DNA of 64,000 nt. Source: Solen grandis. Taxonomy: Eukaryota > Mollusca > Bivalvia > Adapedonta > Solenidae. Positions within the stretch are counted from its first letter, which is position 1, and every line of letters starts with the position of its first letter. The translations under genes and the position numbers were made by a program. Below the pieces are notes generated by a model, which had not been told where the DNA came from, did not search any database, and was given only the letters and a program-made list of their open reading frames with translations. Positions 35,201 to 44,936 of the stretch are shown here, in pieces. The DNA lies in contig CM037777.1 of NCBI GenBank assembly GCA_021229015.1, forward strand, positions 24,302,435 to 24,366,434. The letters run 5' to 3'.

Positions 35201-35500
35201 ATAATTAAAGGGCCATAAATCCCATCCTAACAAGCTTATATTAGCAATAATCAAACTCATTTAAGAGATATTGGGCATCGACATCGTCATAAGTCTTAGA
35301 GTAATTGAACTGATATATGGCATTTTAGTTTATATGCATAACTCCTGACCTAATTGATCAATATCAGCCATAACTCAATTTGGCTGAGAGATTATGGCTA
35401 TCAACATTGACATGAAGTTCTAAGATGATGGACAGACAATAGACATTCAACAACCCAAACAGCTTATGCTGAGCACATGTGCTCAAGTGAGCTGAAAATC

Positions 35501-36247
35501 CATTTTGTGGGTACACAGTCAGCAGTAACAAATGTCTTCTTTTAGTAACAATGATCTGGCCCATGATCAGACCCATAACAGCTTAAAAAAGATTTATCTT
35601 CACATAAGCTATATATGTTCCAAACCTGATTACAATTTATCATTCATACAAAATATGTCATTTCCAGTTGCATGATAAACCCACCAAAATGAGTTTATAT
35701 ACAAAATTTTATTATATCTTTCAACATATTTTTTTTTTTTTTAAATTTTCCCTATGTGAAGGAAGAACCAGATATTCTCTTGTCCAGAGCAGTCTGACAA
35801 CCACTTACATCAATCCTTACATCAATATTGTCCATAACTGGGGCTGATTTTACTAAACTATGTATGAAAACAATTCTATGTAAGCATTAATTCAAAGATG
35901 TAAAATAGTATTTTTCTGTGATTTTTTTCTACACAAAAAGTGTTGCGTTTGTATAATGCAATGAAATGGCCATCTTCCTCCATGTGTTATTGTAAAATTA
36001 AACACTATTTAGAACAGACTAATGACAAAAGACAAATTTGATTATAGAAAGTTAAGTGAAACAGGCCCCTGATCTTAAGGCCATACACAGTGAGTCAAAG
36101 TATGATTGAGATCGACATTTATATGCATATCTTTCAGCCACATGTCATATACTTCCTACCCTTTTCTGAGTTTTTTTGTGACAAAAGATAAAATGTCAAA
36201 GTGTAATCAAAATTGGTTAAGAAATAAAGAAAGATGGGGTAAACCAA
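35501..36247. other. Intron, nothing recognised
   Basis: AT-rich, no exon. Contains a T12-13 run near 35731. Confidence 0.5.
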
Positions 36248-36486
36248 CGAGAACTATCACTGATGGTGATTAATATCCATGCAAAATACTTTGATACATG
36301 AGAAGCCAAAATTTAAAAGGGAGATAATTAAAATATGAGACCAGGTAGAGTTACAGTTCTTGGTCATTACACTTCTCGTAGTCACCATCTGTCTATATTT
36401 TAAGTATCAAGTCACTACCTTGTATACTTTTCGAGTTATATTCTGGATAAGAAATATAAAGAAATAAACAAAGGGAGTTAATTAAA

Positions 36487-38276
36487 CTAGAAATGTGCCT
36501 ACAGGACACGGATGACCCCGCCATTTTATTTGTTTGATGATATTTTTGTCAGTGAATATAATGAAAAACTGAAAATATCAAAGATGATTAAAGTTCAAAT
36601 GAGCGCTGTGATCCTGTCAAAATGATGTGACTTCAACCTTTAAGGTAGCAACCTTGTTCTTTTGCGACACATTGTTTTGTACTAAGGATTCGTTATGTCA
36701 AGTTATTTCAAAACATGACTATACACAACATAGAAACAGCTCAGACAGGACTGTTTACACAAATTTCAAACTAAATCAACTGCAGTGACCTTACCTTGAA
36801 GCTAGCAACTTGGTTCTTGTTTGTGCTACATCATATCCCAAGGATCTTTTTGCCAAGTTATTTTCGAACACAACCATTCACAACAAAGTTACAGCCAGGA
36901 CAAGATTTTATGTCAACCCAGTGCTGTGACCATGACCCTAAAGCTAGTGACCTGGTTCTTGTGCGCAAAACATCGTCTTGTCCTAGGGATCACTTGTGCC
37001 AACTTATTTTAAACAAGAGGGCCATAATGGCCCTGGAGCGCTCACATGGTATCATAAAGCTATATAAAATAAAGTGACCCCTGGGGCATGGCCAATTTTG
37101 ACCCAAGGGCCATGATTTGAACAAACTTAATAGAGGTCTATTAGCCCATGTTACATACCAAATATCTTAACTCCAGGCCTTGTGGTTTCTGAGAAGATTT
37201 TTTCCTATATTATCCTTTGTTAAATCAAGTGCCAGGGCCATGATTTGACCAAACTTGGTATAGATTCACTAGGCGATGCATATTAGCCTATGAAAAATCA
37301 GATGACCCTTATGGCGGGACCAAATTTGACTCCAGGGCCATGATTTGAACAAACTTGGTAGTTATCTACTAGACAATGCTGCACACCAAATATCTAAACT
37401 CCAGGCCTTGTGGTTTCTGAGAAGAAGTTTCTGTATTAGCCTATTTAAAATCAAGTGAACCCTGGGGCAGGGCCAATTTTGACCCCAGGGTAATGATTTG
37501 AACAAACTTGGTAGAGATTCACTAGACAATGCTACACACTAAATATATAAGCTCCAGGCCTTGTGGTTTAAGAGAAGAAGATTTTTTAAGATTTCACTTT
37601 TTAAAATCTATTTTTAGCTCCTGTGACCTAATTATGCAACAGACTGGAATCATTTGAACGATTTTTATAGGGATCACCTTAGGAACATCCTTGCAAAGTT
37701 TGATTACTTTCCCATCAGTAGTAGTAGAGAAGATTTTTAAGTAAATTGTTGACGACTGACGACGGACGACTGACAACTTACGATTGACGACGACATATGC
37801 CGGACAAAGGCTGGTCCCAAAAGCTCACCTTGGCACTTCAAGGTGAGCTAAAAATTACAATCAAGACCAAAGTTTCAGCTGGGACAAGATTTTAAGGTCA
37901 ACTGATTGCTGTGACCTTGACCTTCAAGATAGTGACCTGGTTATTGTTGTCGACAAATCGTCTTTTCCTACGGATCACTTGTGTCAAGTTATTTTAAAAA
38001 GCAACCATACATGATATTGTTACAGCTGAGACAAGATTTTAAGGTCAACTGAGTGCTGTGACCTTGACCTTCAAGCCAGGGACCTGGTTATTGTTTGTGA
38101 CACATTGTGTTGTCCTAAGGATCACTTGTTCCAAGTTATTTTAAAAAACAACCATAAGTAACAAAGTTACAGCAGAAGTAATTCTTGTACACACACAAAC
38201 AAGCGAAAACACAAACACAAACAACCAGGTGTAACACTTTATGCTCGTTGCCATTTCATGGCGGGGACATAAAAAT
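36487..38276 (+). repeat. Middle nested element (gacacggatgaccccgcc head)
   Basis: Head ctagaaatgtgcctacagga, cacggatgaccccgcc; ~140-bp units (ctgtgaccttgaccttcaag, cctaaggatcacttgttcca); tail ctcgttgccatttcatggcg, gggacataaaaa. A sister copy begins at 45660. Interrupted at 37013-37855. Confidence 0.82.
37013..37855 (+). repeat. Innermost nested element
   Basis: Head acaagagggccataatggcc; units gggccatgatttgaacaaac / ccaggccttgtggtttctga; acgacggacgactgac tract; tail agctcaccttggcacttcaa, ggtgagctaaaaa. Inserted within 'acttattttaa' of the surrounding unit. Confidence 0.85.
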
Positions 38277-38591
38277 AGGACATGGTAAAGTTATATTCTT
38301 GGACAATGCACTACTCCAAGTTGTCATCTGTCTATATTTTAAGTCTCAAGTTAATTCCTTGTAAGGTTTCCAAGTTATGCTCCAGACAAGAAAATTCCTA
38401 TGGACCAACCAACCACCCACCCACAAGGTGACTCCTTAATACCGCCCCCACCCCCCATCCCGCCCAATCATTTTTGGTGGGGGTATAAATATGGGCTAAG
38501 GATATGACTGTTATTCAACAAATTTTATTCCAATATCTAACTCAATGCAAAGTATAACTGCTGTGGTACTGCAAAAACAAGAAGCAACTAC

Positions 38592-38813
38592 CTCACAAGT
38601 TTCCTTATCTTCTTGATACACCACAAACTTGATTTTCTGTAGTTTTCCATTTATTCTCTCATGTTTGAACTCCTCCACTGCATCAAACATAATTCGAGCT
38701 GTGTCACGCTTTGGATAAGCCAGATTTCCAACTCCAAGGGCAGGGAAAGCGATTTTTTCACAAGATTGATGTTCCGCTTTATAAAGACACCTCTTGACAA
38801 ATTGCTGTAGGAA
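38592..38813 (-). CDS. PARP14-like exon: macro domain, C-terminal half
   Basis: Acceptor aaatgaaatga-side tttcattttcag, phase 0 in; phase-0 GTAGTT donor after ..KETCE. The peptide includes FLQQFVKRCLYKAEHQSCEK, then IAFPALGVGNLAYPKRDTAR, then IMFDAVEEF. This is the classical macro-domain signature: FPALGxGxxxYP forms the ADP-ribose diphosphate-binding loop, and the final strand reads KIKFVVYQED. The loop is intact, so ADP-ribose or ADP-ribosyl-protein binding is expected. It follows the exon at 38966 in phase. A downstream frame reads on to a stop near 38511, but the donor is preferred because the next exon joins in frame. Confidence 0.9.
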
Positions 38814-38965
38814 CTGAAAATGAAATGATAGTTGTTTGCTTGGTTTAAATATAATTGCAGAGTTGTAGAGTAAGAAAACAATTCTATTACTAAGGTGCAC
38901 ATACATCAGAATTGCAACACTACATGCCAGAAAAAATCAATAGATTTCTTGTCTAGTGTTCTCAC

Positions 38966-39205
38966 CTTTTCAAATGATGAACTACTGAAAGGTGGCAAAG
39001 CTCCATGAAAAATAAATTTTACTTTTGAAGCTTTTTTCATTTTGTAGGAGTCAGTTACAGCTATCTCTCCATGCTGAATGCCATCTTTATACTTTTCATT
39101 GCACTCATCCTGAATTTGTGGCCCGGCCATTTCAAGGATTTTAGCAGATACCATGCCTTTGGAAAGATCCAATTTAGTTGATGTAGTGTTTACAAGAATA
39201 TCCGC
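38966..39205 (-). CDS. PARP14-like exon: macro domain, N-terminal half
   Basis: 240 bp, phase 0 both sides; acceptor ttatattttag, donor AAG|GTGAGA. The peptide starts ADILVNTTSTKLDLSKGMVS, the macro-domain motif D-I-x-V-N-(ST)...L....G that contacts adenosine ribose. It continues AKILEMAGPQIQDECNEKY (helix with G-P-x-I-x-x-E-C), then GEIAVTDSYKMKKASKVKFI and FHGALPPFSSSSFEK. Typical macro domains have 'aGcLp...iiH.v'; here the order HGEIAVT...FIFHGALP is well kept. It is the central part of a complete macro domain with the exons at 48453 and 38592. Confidence 0.92.
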
Positions 39206-39898
39206 CTAAAATATAAATAACATATGATCTGATATATAAACTAAATGTAATAAGATGACCAAGATGGCCTTGTGTTGCTCACCTGAGTAAGATTGCTGTG
39301 TTAGGCAGGATTACTAACAAGAGGGCCAAGATGGCCCTGTGTCGCTCACCTGAGTAAGATTGCTGCATTAGGAATGATGACAAAAATGTGGCATCTTAAG
39401 TGTTTTTCTAATATTTGACTAAGTTACCAAGATTTTGATTCTACCTCAATTTGCACTCAACTGGGAATTCTTGCAGTCATCATTCTTATCAAGTTAAACG
39501 AAGACTGGAACAAAATTGTAGGCCTCTAGAGTGTTCACAAGATTTTTCTAAAATTTGCCCTGGTGACCTACTTTTTGACCCCATGTGGCTTAGTTTTAAA
39601 TTCATCCGAGATGTGATGTAAACAAACATTCTGACCAAGTTACATCAAGGTAAAGTTAAAACTTAGCCCTCTAGAGTGTTTACAAGGTTTTCCTAAGATA
39701 TGACCTGGTGACCTAGTTTTTGACCCAACATGACCCATTTTCAAACTCATCAAAGATATCATGTAGACAAACATCCTTACTAAATTTTATGAAGATTGAG
39801 CTAAAACGGTGCCCTCTAGAGTGTTCACAAGGTTTTCCTAAGATTTGACCTGGTGACCTAGTTTTTTACCCCACGTGACCAATTTTCGAACTCATCCA

Positions 39899-40123
39899 AG
39901 TAGTATAGGAAAGGCTGGTTCTGGACCACTTCGACCTTTTTTTGTGTTGGATTTCCATAACCTTTTGCGGCACATTGGGGAGAGCAGAATTTTTGCACCG
40001 AACAACCTTTTTTGGCAAACGTTTTGTGGCACATCGGGGAGCAGAGGGGCTGGGCGCAGAGAGGCAGAAAAAAGGAGATGGCCGGAAACCCAGGAAGAAC
40101 CCCAGAAACCTAGGAAGCTTGGG
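39899..40123 (+). repeat. Left terminal inverted repeat
   Basis: Pairs with 43030-43254, roughly 90% identical by eye. It contains two degenerate copies of a module (aaccttttgcggcacattgg, ggagagcagaatttttgcac, cgaacaaccttttttggcaa) that is multiplied near the other end. Confidence 0.9.
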
Positions 40124-40221
40124 AGAATAGCGTGGCCAAGCACCTGCTTCTCGAAAACACCTACCAAGGCAACCTTCTGTCGACATCTCGGAAGTCGACT
40201 ACCTGGATGGCAACAGCGGCT

Positions 40222-41593
40222 GAACCAACCTTCAACCGTTGGAGGGTCTACCACCCATCGTCGACGACATCTGCGTATTTGGGTATCTACGGAGAGAAGA
40301 CTGTGTCCACCGAGGGCGCCTATCTTGTACAACGGGCGAGAAAGGGTTTGCCAAAAATGTGGTCGGCAAAATCTCGATAGCGGTGCGCGAAACTATAGGC
40401 TCTGGAGCCGCGTACTTGCAGACAAACTTGCTCCACATGGTAGAGCTGCGCGATAGGCAAGGAGGAGTTGTCCAGGCAACCTTTTCGAGAATAGAGAGAG
40501 ACACGCAAATCAAGGCCAAAAACAGATGGCTAGTGGCGAACCCCGGTCTAGAAACAGCTGGCTTCTTTGTAGCGAAGGTGGACATGTCCGAACTCTCGAT
40601 AGAAACCATCCAGGCCGCCCTACAGGATTTCGAGGCCAAGTTGGCCGCAAACGGCTACGGGATCTACTGCATCGACTATACGCAAGACTTTTCAGGGGTG
40701 CTCGACCGAGAGGCTCTAGTGGATCACCTCATCGAAAGACACGAGTTCCGTGGCAAACTCCGACAGCGTAGGAAAGCACGTTTTCACTTGGGTCCATACA
40801 ATCGCCACTGGCTACATGGTGCAAACAAAGCTCTACAAAAAAATGGTGTCGAACTTCGAAGCTGGCGAGGTGCGAGAGCAGGTAGGACAGCATATAGCGG
40901 ACTACACCGACTGCCCGAACGCCTACCTCCGGAAAACTTTCTTGCACCCAAACGTCCAGGCGAGAGGGTGTACAAGAATAGAGGTGTCGCTGTACGCCTG
41001 CCGCGGGAAAGCGCTGTCCGACATGGAGATGCAAGTGGTGGAAAAAGCCCTCGAGCTCATGTCTCCGAGGACAGCCCGCTGTTTGTCATGCAGATGCCCA
41101 CCAGGCAGTGGACATACCTGGCTGCCAAACTCGACATATGCCTTGTGCTTGCGGACCGGCCGCAAAAAACGATCTTCGTCGCATGGTACGCGCACCTTGG
41201 GTTTGGATACGACCATCTGACGCCGACGACGATGTTTGCTGGGAAAGGGCCGTGGAGAGGGCAGCAGCCGATTTCGGGTTTCGTACTTGTGCAATCTTAC
41301 GGGTGGATATCTTGCAGTCTCTAGTAGAGGGCATCCTGCTGGCACCACTCCAGAGCTATGCAAAAGACGCGGACGCCGATACCATACTGGCCACCAGCAA
41401 AAGGCCCACCCAGCTGCATACAAATGCCCCCGATGTAGCCAAGCTTCCTCCGGAGACATCTCGGGTGTCGTGGGCATGGAGAACAGCCAAATGCCAGAGA
41501 ATTGGGGTGGAAAAACCCAGGTACCGTCTGGTGTCTATGCCGGAGATCGCGCGGCAAAGAGATATCTATGCTATCTACGGCTGGCCAAGATAG
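40222..41593 (+). pseudogene. Frame-broken gene of unknown family in the Polinton-like element
   Basis: Codon-like text runs through one frame from the TGA at 40221 to about 40760 (VGKISIAVRETIGSGAAYLQ; KLAANGYGIYCIDYTQDFSG), a second frame to about 41060 (HIADYTDCPNAYLRKTFLHP; TRIEVSLYACRG), the first frame again to about 41200 (RQWTYLAAKLDICLVLADRP), and the third frame to 41593 (VERAAADFGFRTCAILRVDI). At least three frame changes are needed, so the copy is inactive or the assembly carries indels. I do not recognise the family. The block TRIEVSLYACRG after a lysine/tyrosine-rich stretch is reminiscent of replication-initiator proteins, but that is only an impression. No start codon was settled; ATG is absent at the frame opening. 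Confidence 0.6.
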
Positions 41594-41628
41594 ATGCCTG
41601 CAAGAGCTGTTGGAATCCAAAAATGTAG

Positions 41629-42117
41629 AAGAGTGGCACCGCTGAGTATAAGAAGAGCGAGCGGGCAGAACAGCTGCAGAAAAAGAAAGCCGAAGAAATA
41701 GAGCGACTAGAACTTGAAGCAGCCGCATACACAAAACACAAAGAAGATTCTATGGAAATTCGGAGTCGGGTTCTAGACTTCCTACAGCTTCCTACGGGAA
41801 AGATCTTGGAGATCTCTACCAACCAAGAATGGAAGTTATTGGGATTCCGAAAAACGTCAAACTTGCACAGGGTGGTCATGTCTGGCTCTGACTACGTCGT
41901 CTACGTTTTTTTTTCGACTGCGATACACACCAGTCATTTGCAATTTGTTGCAACCAGTAGTTTGCCATTGTTTGCAACCCCTATAACAGACGTTTGCACT
42001 AGTTTGCAACCCCCTACAACAGACGTTTGCAATTGTTTGCAACCGCTACAACAGACGTTTGCAAATATTCCACACTTTTTTGCAGTACAATTGGAGGCGT
42101 GGGAAAACTGTATATAG
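41629..42117 (+). CDS. Charged helix ORF, possibly the C-terminal part of the broken gene
   Basis: The frame opens after a TAG at 41626 and continues to a TAG. First comes a strongly charged helix (SERAEQLQKKKAEEIERLEL), then SRVLDFLQLPTGKILEISTN and EWKLLGFRKTSNLHRVV. The last about 55 codons are the iteron-like array and are unlikely to be protein. Another frame just upstream (LQELLESKNVEEWHR) ends at 41645, so a frame change may link it to the preceding gene. No known domain. Confidence 0.4.
   Translation, partial: KSGTAEYKKSERAEQLQKKKAEEIERLELEAAAYTKHKEDSMEIRSRVLDFLQLPTGKILEISTNQEWKLLGFRKTSNLHRVVMSGSDYVVYVFFSTAIHTSHLQFVATSSLPLFATPITDVCTSLQPPTTDVCNCLQPLQQTFANIPHFFAVQLEAWENCI
41937..42070 (+). 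repeat. 32-33-bp iteron-like array
   Basis: Units at 41961, 41993 and 42026 of type tttgcactagtttgcaaccc plus cctacaacagacg, with partial units on both flanks (41937, 42058). Each unit holds two TTTGCA(A) boxes 10 bp apart, i.e. about one helical turn. The array lies between the two open frames, in the middle of the element. Confidence 0.92.
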
Positions 42118-42185
42118 CCATGCCACCTTGACGAGATTTGTCCCATGAGCAGATCCAAGAAATCCGCTCCCTCTGAGACCGGCTG

Positions 42186-42920
42186 TTGGCACACAAGGCG
42201 AAAAATCGCTATGGTATTGGGTCCTTGAGGCTATACAAGATTTGGCTGGACGATTTGGCCGTTCCTACCCTGCAAAATGTATCCGATCCGAAATTTACAG
42301 TCATACTGTCCGGTTCCTCTATTGACAAACGGTTGGTCGAAAACCTATACGAAAGGTTAGGGCGGCTAGAGGTGCGATCGGAGCAGACCATGATGCTGGT
42401 ACCTAGAGGAACAATCGAAAAACTATACGAGAGGTTGGGTAGACTAGAGGAGCGCGTGGAGCAGACTACGACCATGTTGGGTAGACTAGAAGAGCGCCAG
42501 GAGCAGACTACGAACATGTTGGTGGAGGTGCTGGTCCTGTTGGAGCACTCCGACGACAAAGACAAGAAGCAATGGATAGTGGAAACAGCCCATTTCCATC
42601 ACTGCGGTAGTCGTCTGGATTGTGGCAACCTGAAAGCAGCAGGAAATTCCGAAAAAACCTACTCCGGTGCAGTAACCCGTCTATATGCCTCCACCTCCGT
42701 CGACACGCATAGACCCCCACTACATGGAAAAGGCACGAAAAAGGCTAGTGTACCTGGCTGTACTACAAAAAAAATTGCCCCAATTCGGCTTGCCAAAAAA
42801 GGTCGTTCGGTTCAAAAATTCTGCTCTCCCGCTTGCCAAAAGGTCATTAGGTGCAAAAATCTGCTCTCCGGTGGGTTGCCAACACAAAAGGTTGTTGGGT
42901 GCAAAAATTCTGCTCTCTGA
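42186..42920 (+). CDS. Coiled-coil protein of the Polinton-like element
   Basis: Open for 244 codons, but only about the first 160 look protein-like (LRLYKIWLDDLAVPTLQNVS; SGSSIDKRLVENLYERLGRL). Residues about 55-115 are built from a repeated block: LYERLGRLE-R-EQTM, LYERLGRLEERVEQTTTML, GRLEERQEQTTNML. This gives a leucine heptad pattern expected to form a parallel coiled coil, followed by LVEVLVLLEHSDDKDKK. The tail overlaps the subterminal DNA repeats. No ATG near the opening (codon 1 is TTG); the first ATG is internal at about 42390. Fibre or trimeric attachment proteins and DNA-binding dimers can look like this; no function is assigned. Confidence 0.5.
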   Translation: MAHKAKNRYGIGSLRLYKIWLDDLAVPTLQNVSDPKFTVILSGSSIDKRLVENLYERLGRLEVRSEQTMMLVPRGTIEKLYERLGRLEERVEQTTTMLGRLEERQEQTTNMLVEVLVLLEHSDDKDKKQWIVETAHFHHCGSRLDCGNLKAAGNSEKTYSGAVTRLYASTSVDTHRPPLHGKGTKKASVPGCTTKKIAPIRLAKKGRSVQKFCSPACQKVIRCKNLLSGGLPTQKVVGCKNSAL

Positions 42921-43030
42921 GATGCCAACACAAAAAAGGTCGTTCTGTGCAAAAAGTTGCCCCAACTTGTGGTTGCCACGACGAAAAATACTCTCTACTA
43001 AAGCATTGCCAAACATTGCCAAGCATTTGC
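42770..43030 (-). repeat. TIR-derived subterminal repeats
   Basis: Four to five degenerate copies of a ~45-bp module (ttgccaaaaaaggtcgttcg, gttcaaaaattctgctctcc) that is also part of the terminal inverted repeats. They are in the same orientation as the right TIR, so the right end is effectively an extended array of end modules. The left end has only the copies inside its TIR. Confidence 0.85.
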
Positions 43031-43254
43031 CCAGCTTTCTGGGTTTCTGGGGTTCTTCCTGGGTTTCCGGCCATCTCCTTTTTTCTGCTTTCTCTGCGCT
43101 TAGCCTCTCTGCTCCCTGATGTGCCACAAAAAGGTTGCCAAAAAAGGTTGTTCGGTTCAAATATTCTGCTCTCCCCGATGTGCCGCAAAAGGTTGTCGAA
43201 ATCCAACACAAAAAAAGGTCAAAGTGGTCCAGAACCAGCCTTTCCTATACTACT
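43030..43254 (-). repeat. Right terminal inverted repeat
   Basis: Inverse of 39899-40123; the outermost 46 bases differ at one position (cacttcgacc versus cactttgacc read inward). Confidence 0.9.
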
Positions 43255-44847
43255 CATCCAAGATATCAGGTAGACAAACATCTTGACCAAATCTAATGAA
43301 GATTGGGCTAAAACTGGGGTATCCAGAGTGTTCACAAGTTTTTTCTGAGATTTGACCTGTTGACCTAGTTTTTGACCCCATGTAATCCATTTTCGAACTC
43401 ATCCAGGATTTCACGTAGACAAACATCCTGACCAAATTTTATGAAGATTGGGCAACAACTATGGCTTCTAGAGTGTTCACAAGGTATTTCAAGATTGGAC
43501 CCGGTGACCTAGTTTTTGACCCCATGTGACTCATTTTCGAACTCATTCAAGATTTCATGTAGACAAACATCATGACCAAATCTAATGAAGATTGGGCCAA
43601 AACTGTGGCCTCTAGAGTGTTCACAAGGTTTTTCTTAGATTTGACCTTGTGACCTAGTTTTTCACCCCACGCGACCCATTTTCAAACTCATCCAATATAT
43701 CATCTAGACAAACATCCTGACCAATTTTCATGAAGATTGGACAAGGTTTTTTTCCCCAACCCAATTTAAAACCAAATTTTAATTGGGCCAAAACGGTGGC
43801 CTCTAGAGTGTTCATAAGCAATTGTTGACGATGGATGACGCACGACGGACAAAAAGCGGTCACAAAAGCTCACCCTGAGCACAAGTGCTCAGTTGAGCTA
43901 AAAATGTGGCATCCAAAGTGTTTGCAATGTTTTTCTAACATTTGATTTAGTGACCTAGATTTTGACCTTACCTAAATATGAACTCAACTGGGACATTCTT
44001 ATCAAGTTTTATGAAGACTGGAACAAAAATGTAGCCTCTACAGTTGTCACAAGGTTTTTTCAAAGATTTAAGCTGATGACCAAGATCTTGACCCCATTTG
44101 ACCCAATTTCGAACTTATTTGAGATATCATGTAGACAAACATTCTCACCAAATTCAAATAAGGTTGGGCCAAAAATGTGGCCTCTAATGCGTTCAAAAGT
44201 TTTTTCTTTGTATTGACCTGGTGACCTAGTCTTTGACCCCACGTGACCCAATTTCAAACTCATCCAAAATATCATATGGACAAACATCCTTGCTAAATTT
44301 TAAGGAGATTTGTCTAAAACTGCAGCCAGAGTATTAACAAGGTTTTTCTAAAATTGTCTAAGATTTGACCTGGTGATCTATTTTTTGACCCCACATGACC
44401 AAATTTTTAACTCATCTGTGAGATATCATGTAGACAAACATAAAATTTTTTTAAGATTTGACCTGATGACCTAGTTTTTGACCCCACATAACTCAATGTC
44501 AAACTCATCTGAGATATCATGTAGACAAACATCCTGGCCAGATTTTATGAAGTAGATTGGGCTAAAACTGTGGCCTCTAGATTGTTCACAAGGTTTTTTT
44601 TAATACTTTCTAAGATTTGACCCATTTACCTAGTTTTTGACCCCATATGATCCAATTTTGAACTCATTCAAGATATCATGTAGACAAACATCCTGACCAA
44701 TTTTCATGAAGATTGGGGCCAAAAACAGTGGCTTCTAGAGTGTTCACAAGCAATTGCTGACAATGGATGACGCCCAATGGACAAAAGTCATCACAAAAGC
44801 TCATCCTGAGCACAAGATCTCAGGTGCGCTAATAAAAAAACAAAAAC

Positions 44848-44936
44848 TATCATTGAGATGATGAATACCCCTAGATACTGATTTATCACAGCTTCTGTAA
44901 CCATGCAGGAGACAGTTTTTACAAAGCTGAAAGATA
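44848..44936 (+). repeat. Truncated 'ctatcattgagatgatgaatacccc' head
   Basis: Head aaaactatcattgagatgat, gaatacccctagatactg, resembling 10731. No core or tail before the next element begins at 44937. Confidence 0.65.

Larger units (their letters stand above)
31853..35500 (+). repeat. GGGCCAAGATGGCC-head element carrying three nested elements
   Basis: Head gggccaagatggccttgaag, tcgctcacctcag. Its core units are interrupted at about 32158, 33916 and 35059 by other elements and resume each time in register: for example '..agattctaaagtgtaa' before and 'aaaaactgtttgat..' after the second insert match the uninterrupted unit at 33770-33800. Tail: tgctgagcacatgtgctcaa, gtgagctgaaaa at 35500. Confidence 0.85.
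36248..38490 (+). repeat. Outer element of a three-level nest
   Basis: Head aactatcactgatggtgatt; tail gactccttaataccgccccc, ggtgggggtataaa. Its core is interrupted at 36487-38276 and resumes with 'taggacatggtaaagttata', matching its left half (aaaatatgagaccaggtaga, gttacagttcttggtcatta). Confidence 0.82.
39899..43254. mobile_element. Maverick/Polinton-like element of 3.36 kb
   Basis: Terminal inverted repeats begin agtagtataggaaaggctgg on both sides and stay alignable for about 225 bp. They are flanked by an exact 6-bp duplication catcca (39893-39898 and 43255-43260) inside a unit whose uninterrupted copies read actcatccaagatatcat. AG-initial termini, 6-bp target duplications and TIRs of hundreds of bases are the published Polinton hallmarks. 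Autonomous Polintons are 9-20 kb with polymerase B, integrase, ATPase, protease and capsid genes; none of these is seen here. It is therefore a deleted derivative, or a distinct small element using Polinton-type ends. It looks markedly G+C-richer than the AT-rich surroundings, suggesting recent arrival or horizontal origin. Confidence 0.85.
39316..43905 (+). repeat. Inner CTCACCTGAG element, host of the Polinton-like insertion
   Basis: Head taacaagagggccaagatgg, ccctgtgtcgctcacctgag; 150-bp units; split at 39899-43254. It resumes in register (actcatccaag | atatcaggtagacaaac) and ends gacgcacgacggacaaaaag, cacaagtgctcagttgagct. Confidence 0.88.
39246..44835 (+). repeat. Outer CTCACCTGAG element containing another copy
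   Basis: Head gaccaagatggccttgtgtt, gctcacctgagtaag. It is interrupted after 'gttaggcaggattac' by the inner element and resumes at 'aaaatgtggcatccaaagtg'. Many 150-bp units follow (gacctggtgacctagtttt, gatatcatgtagacaaacat), then the tail gctcatcctgagcacaagat, ctcaggtgcgctaa. Confidence 0.82.

Noticed and set aside
39875..40456. 193-codon and overlapping ORFs at the left end of the Polinton-like element
   Set aside because: Most of the frame is the terminal inverted repeat; the protein text of the neighbouring frame (from 40222) is more gene-like.
40923..41477. 184-codon minus ORF
   Set aside because: Antisense shadow of the G+C-rich + strand gene; no domain.
42720..43211. 163- and 120-codon minus ORFs in the right TIR
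   Set aside because: They are TIR and subterminal DNA repeats read through; repeated RAEFLNRTTFFG text reflects DNA repetition.
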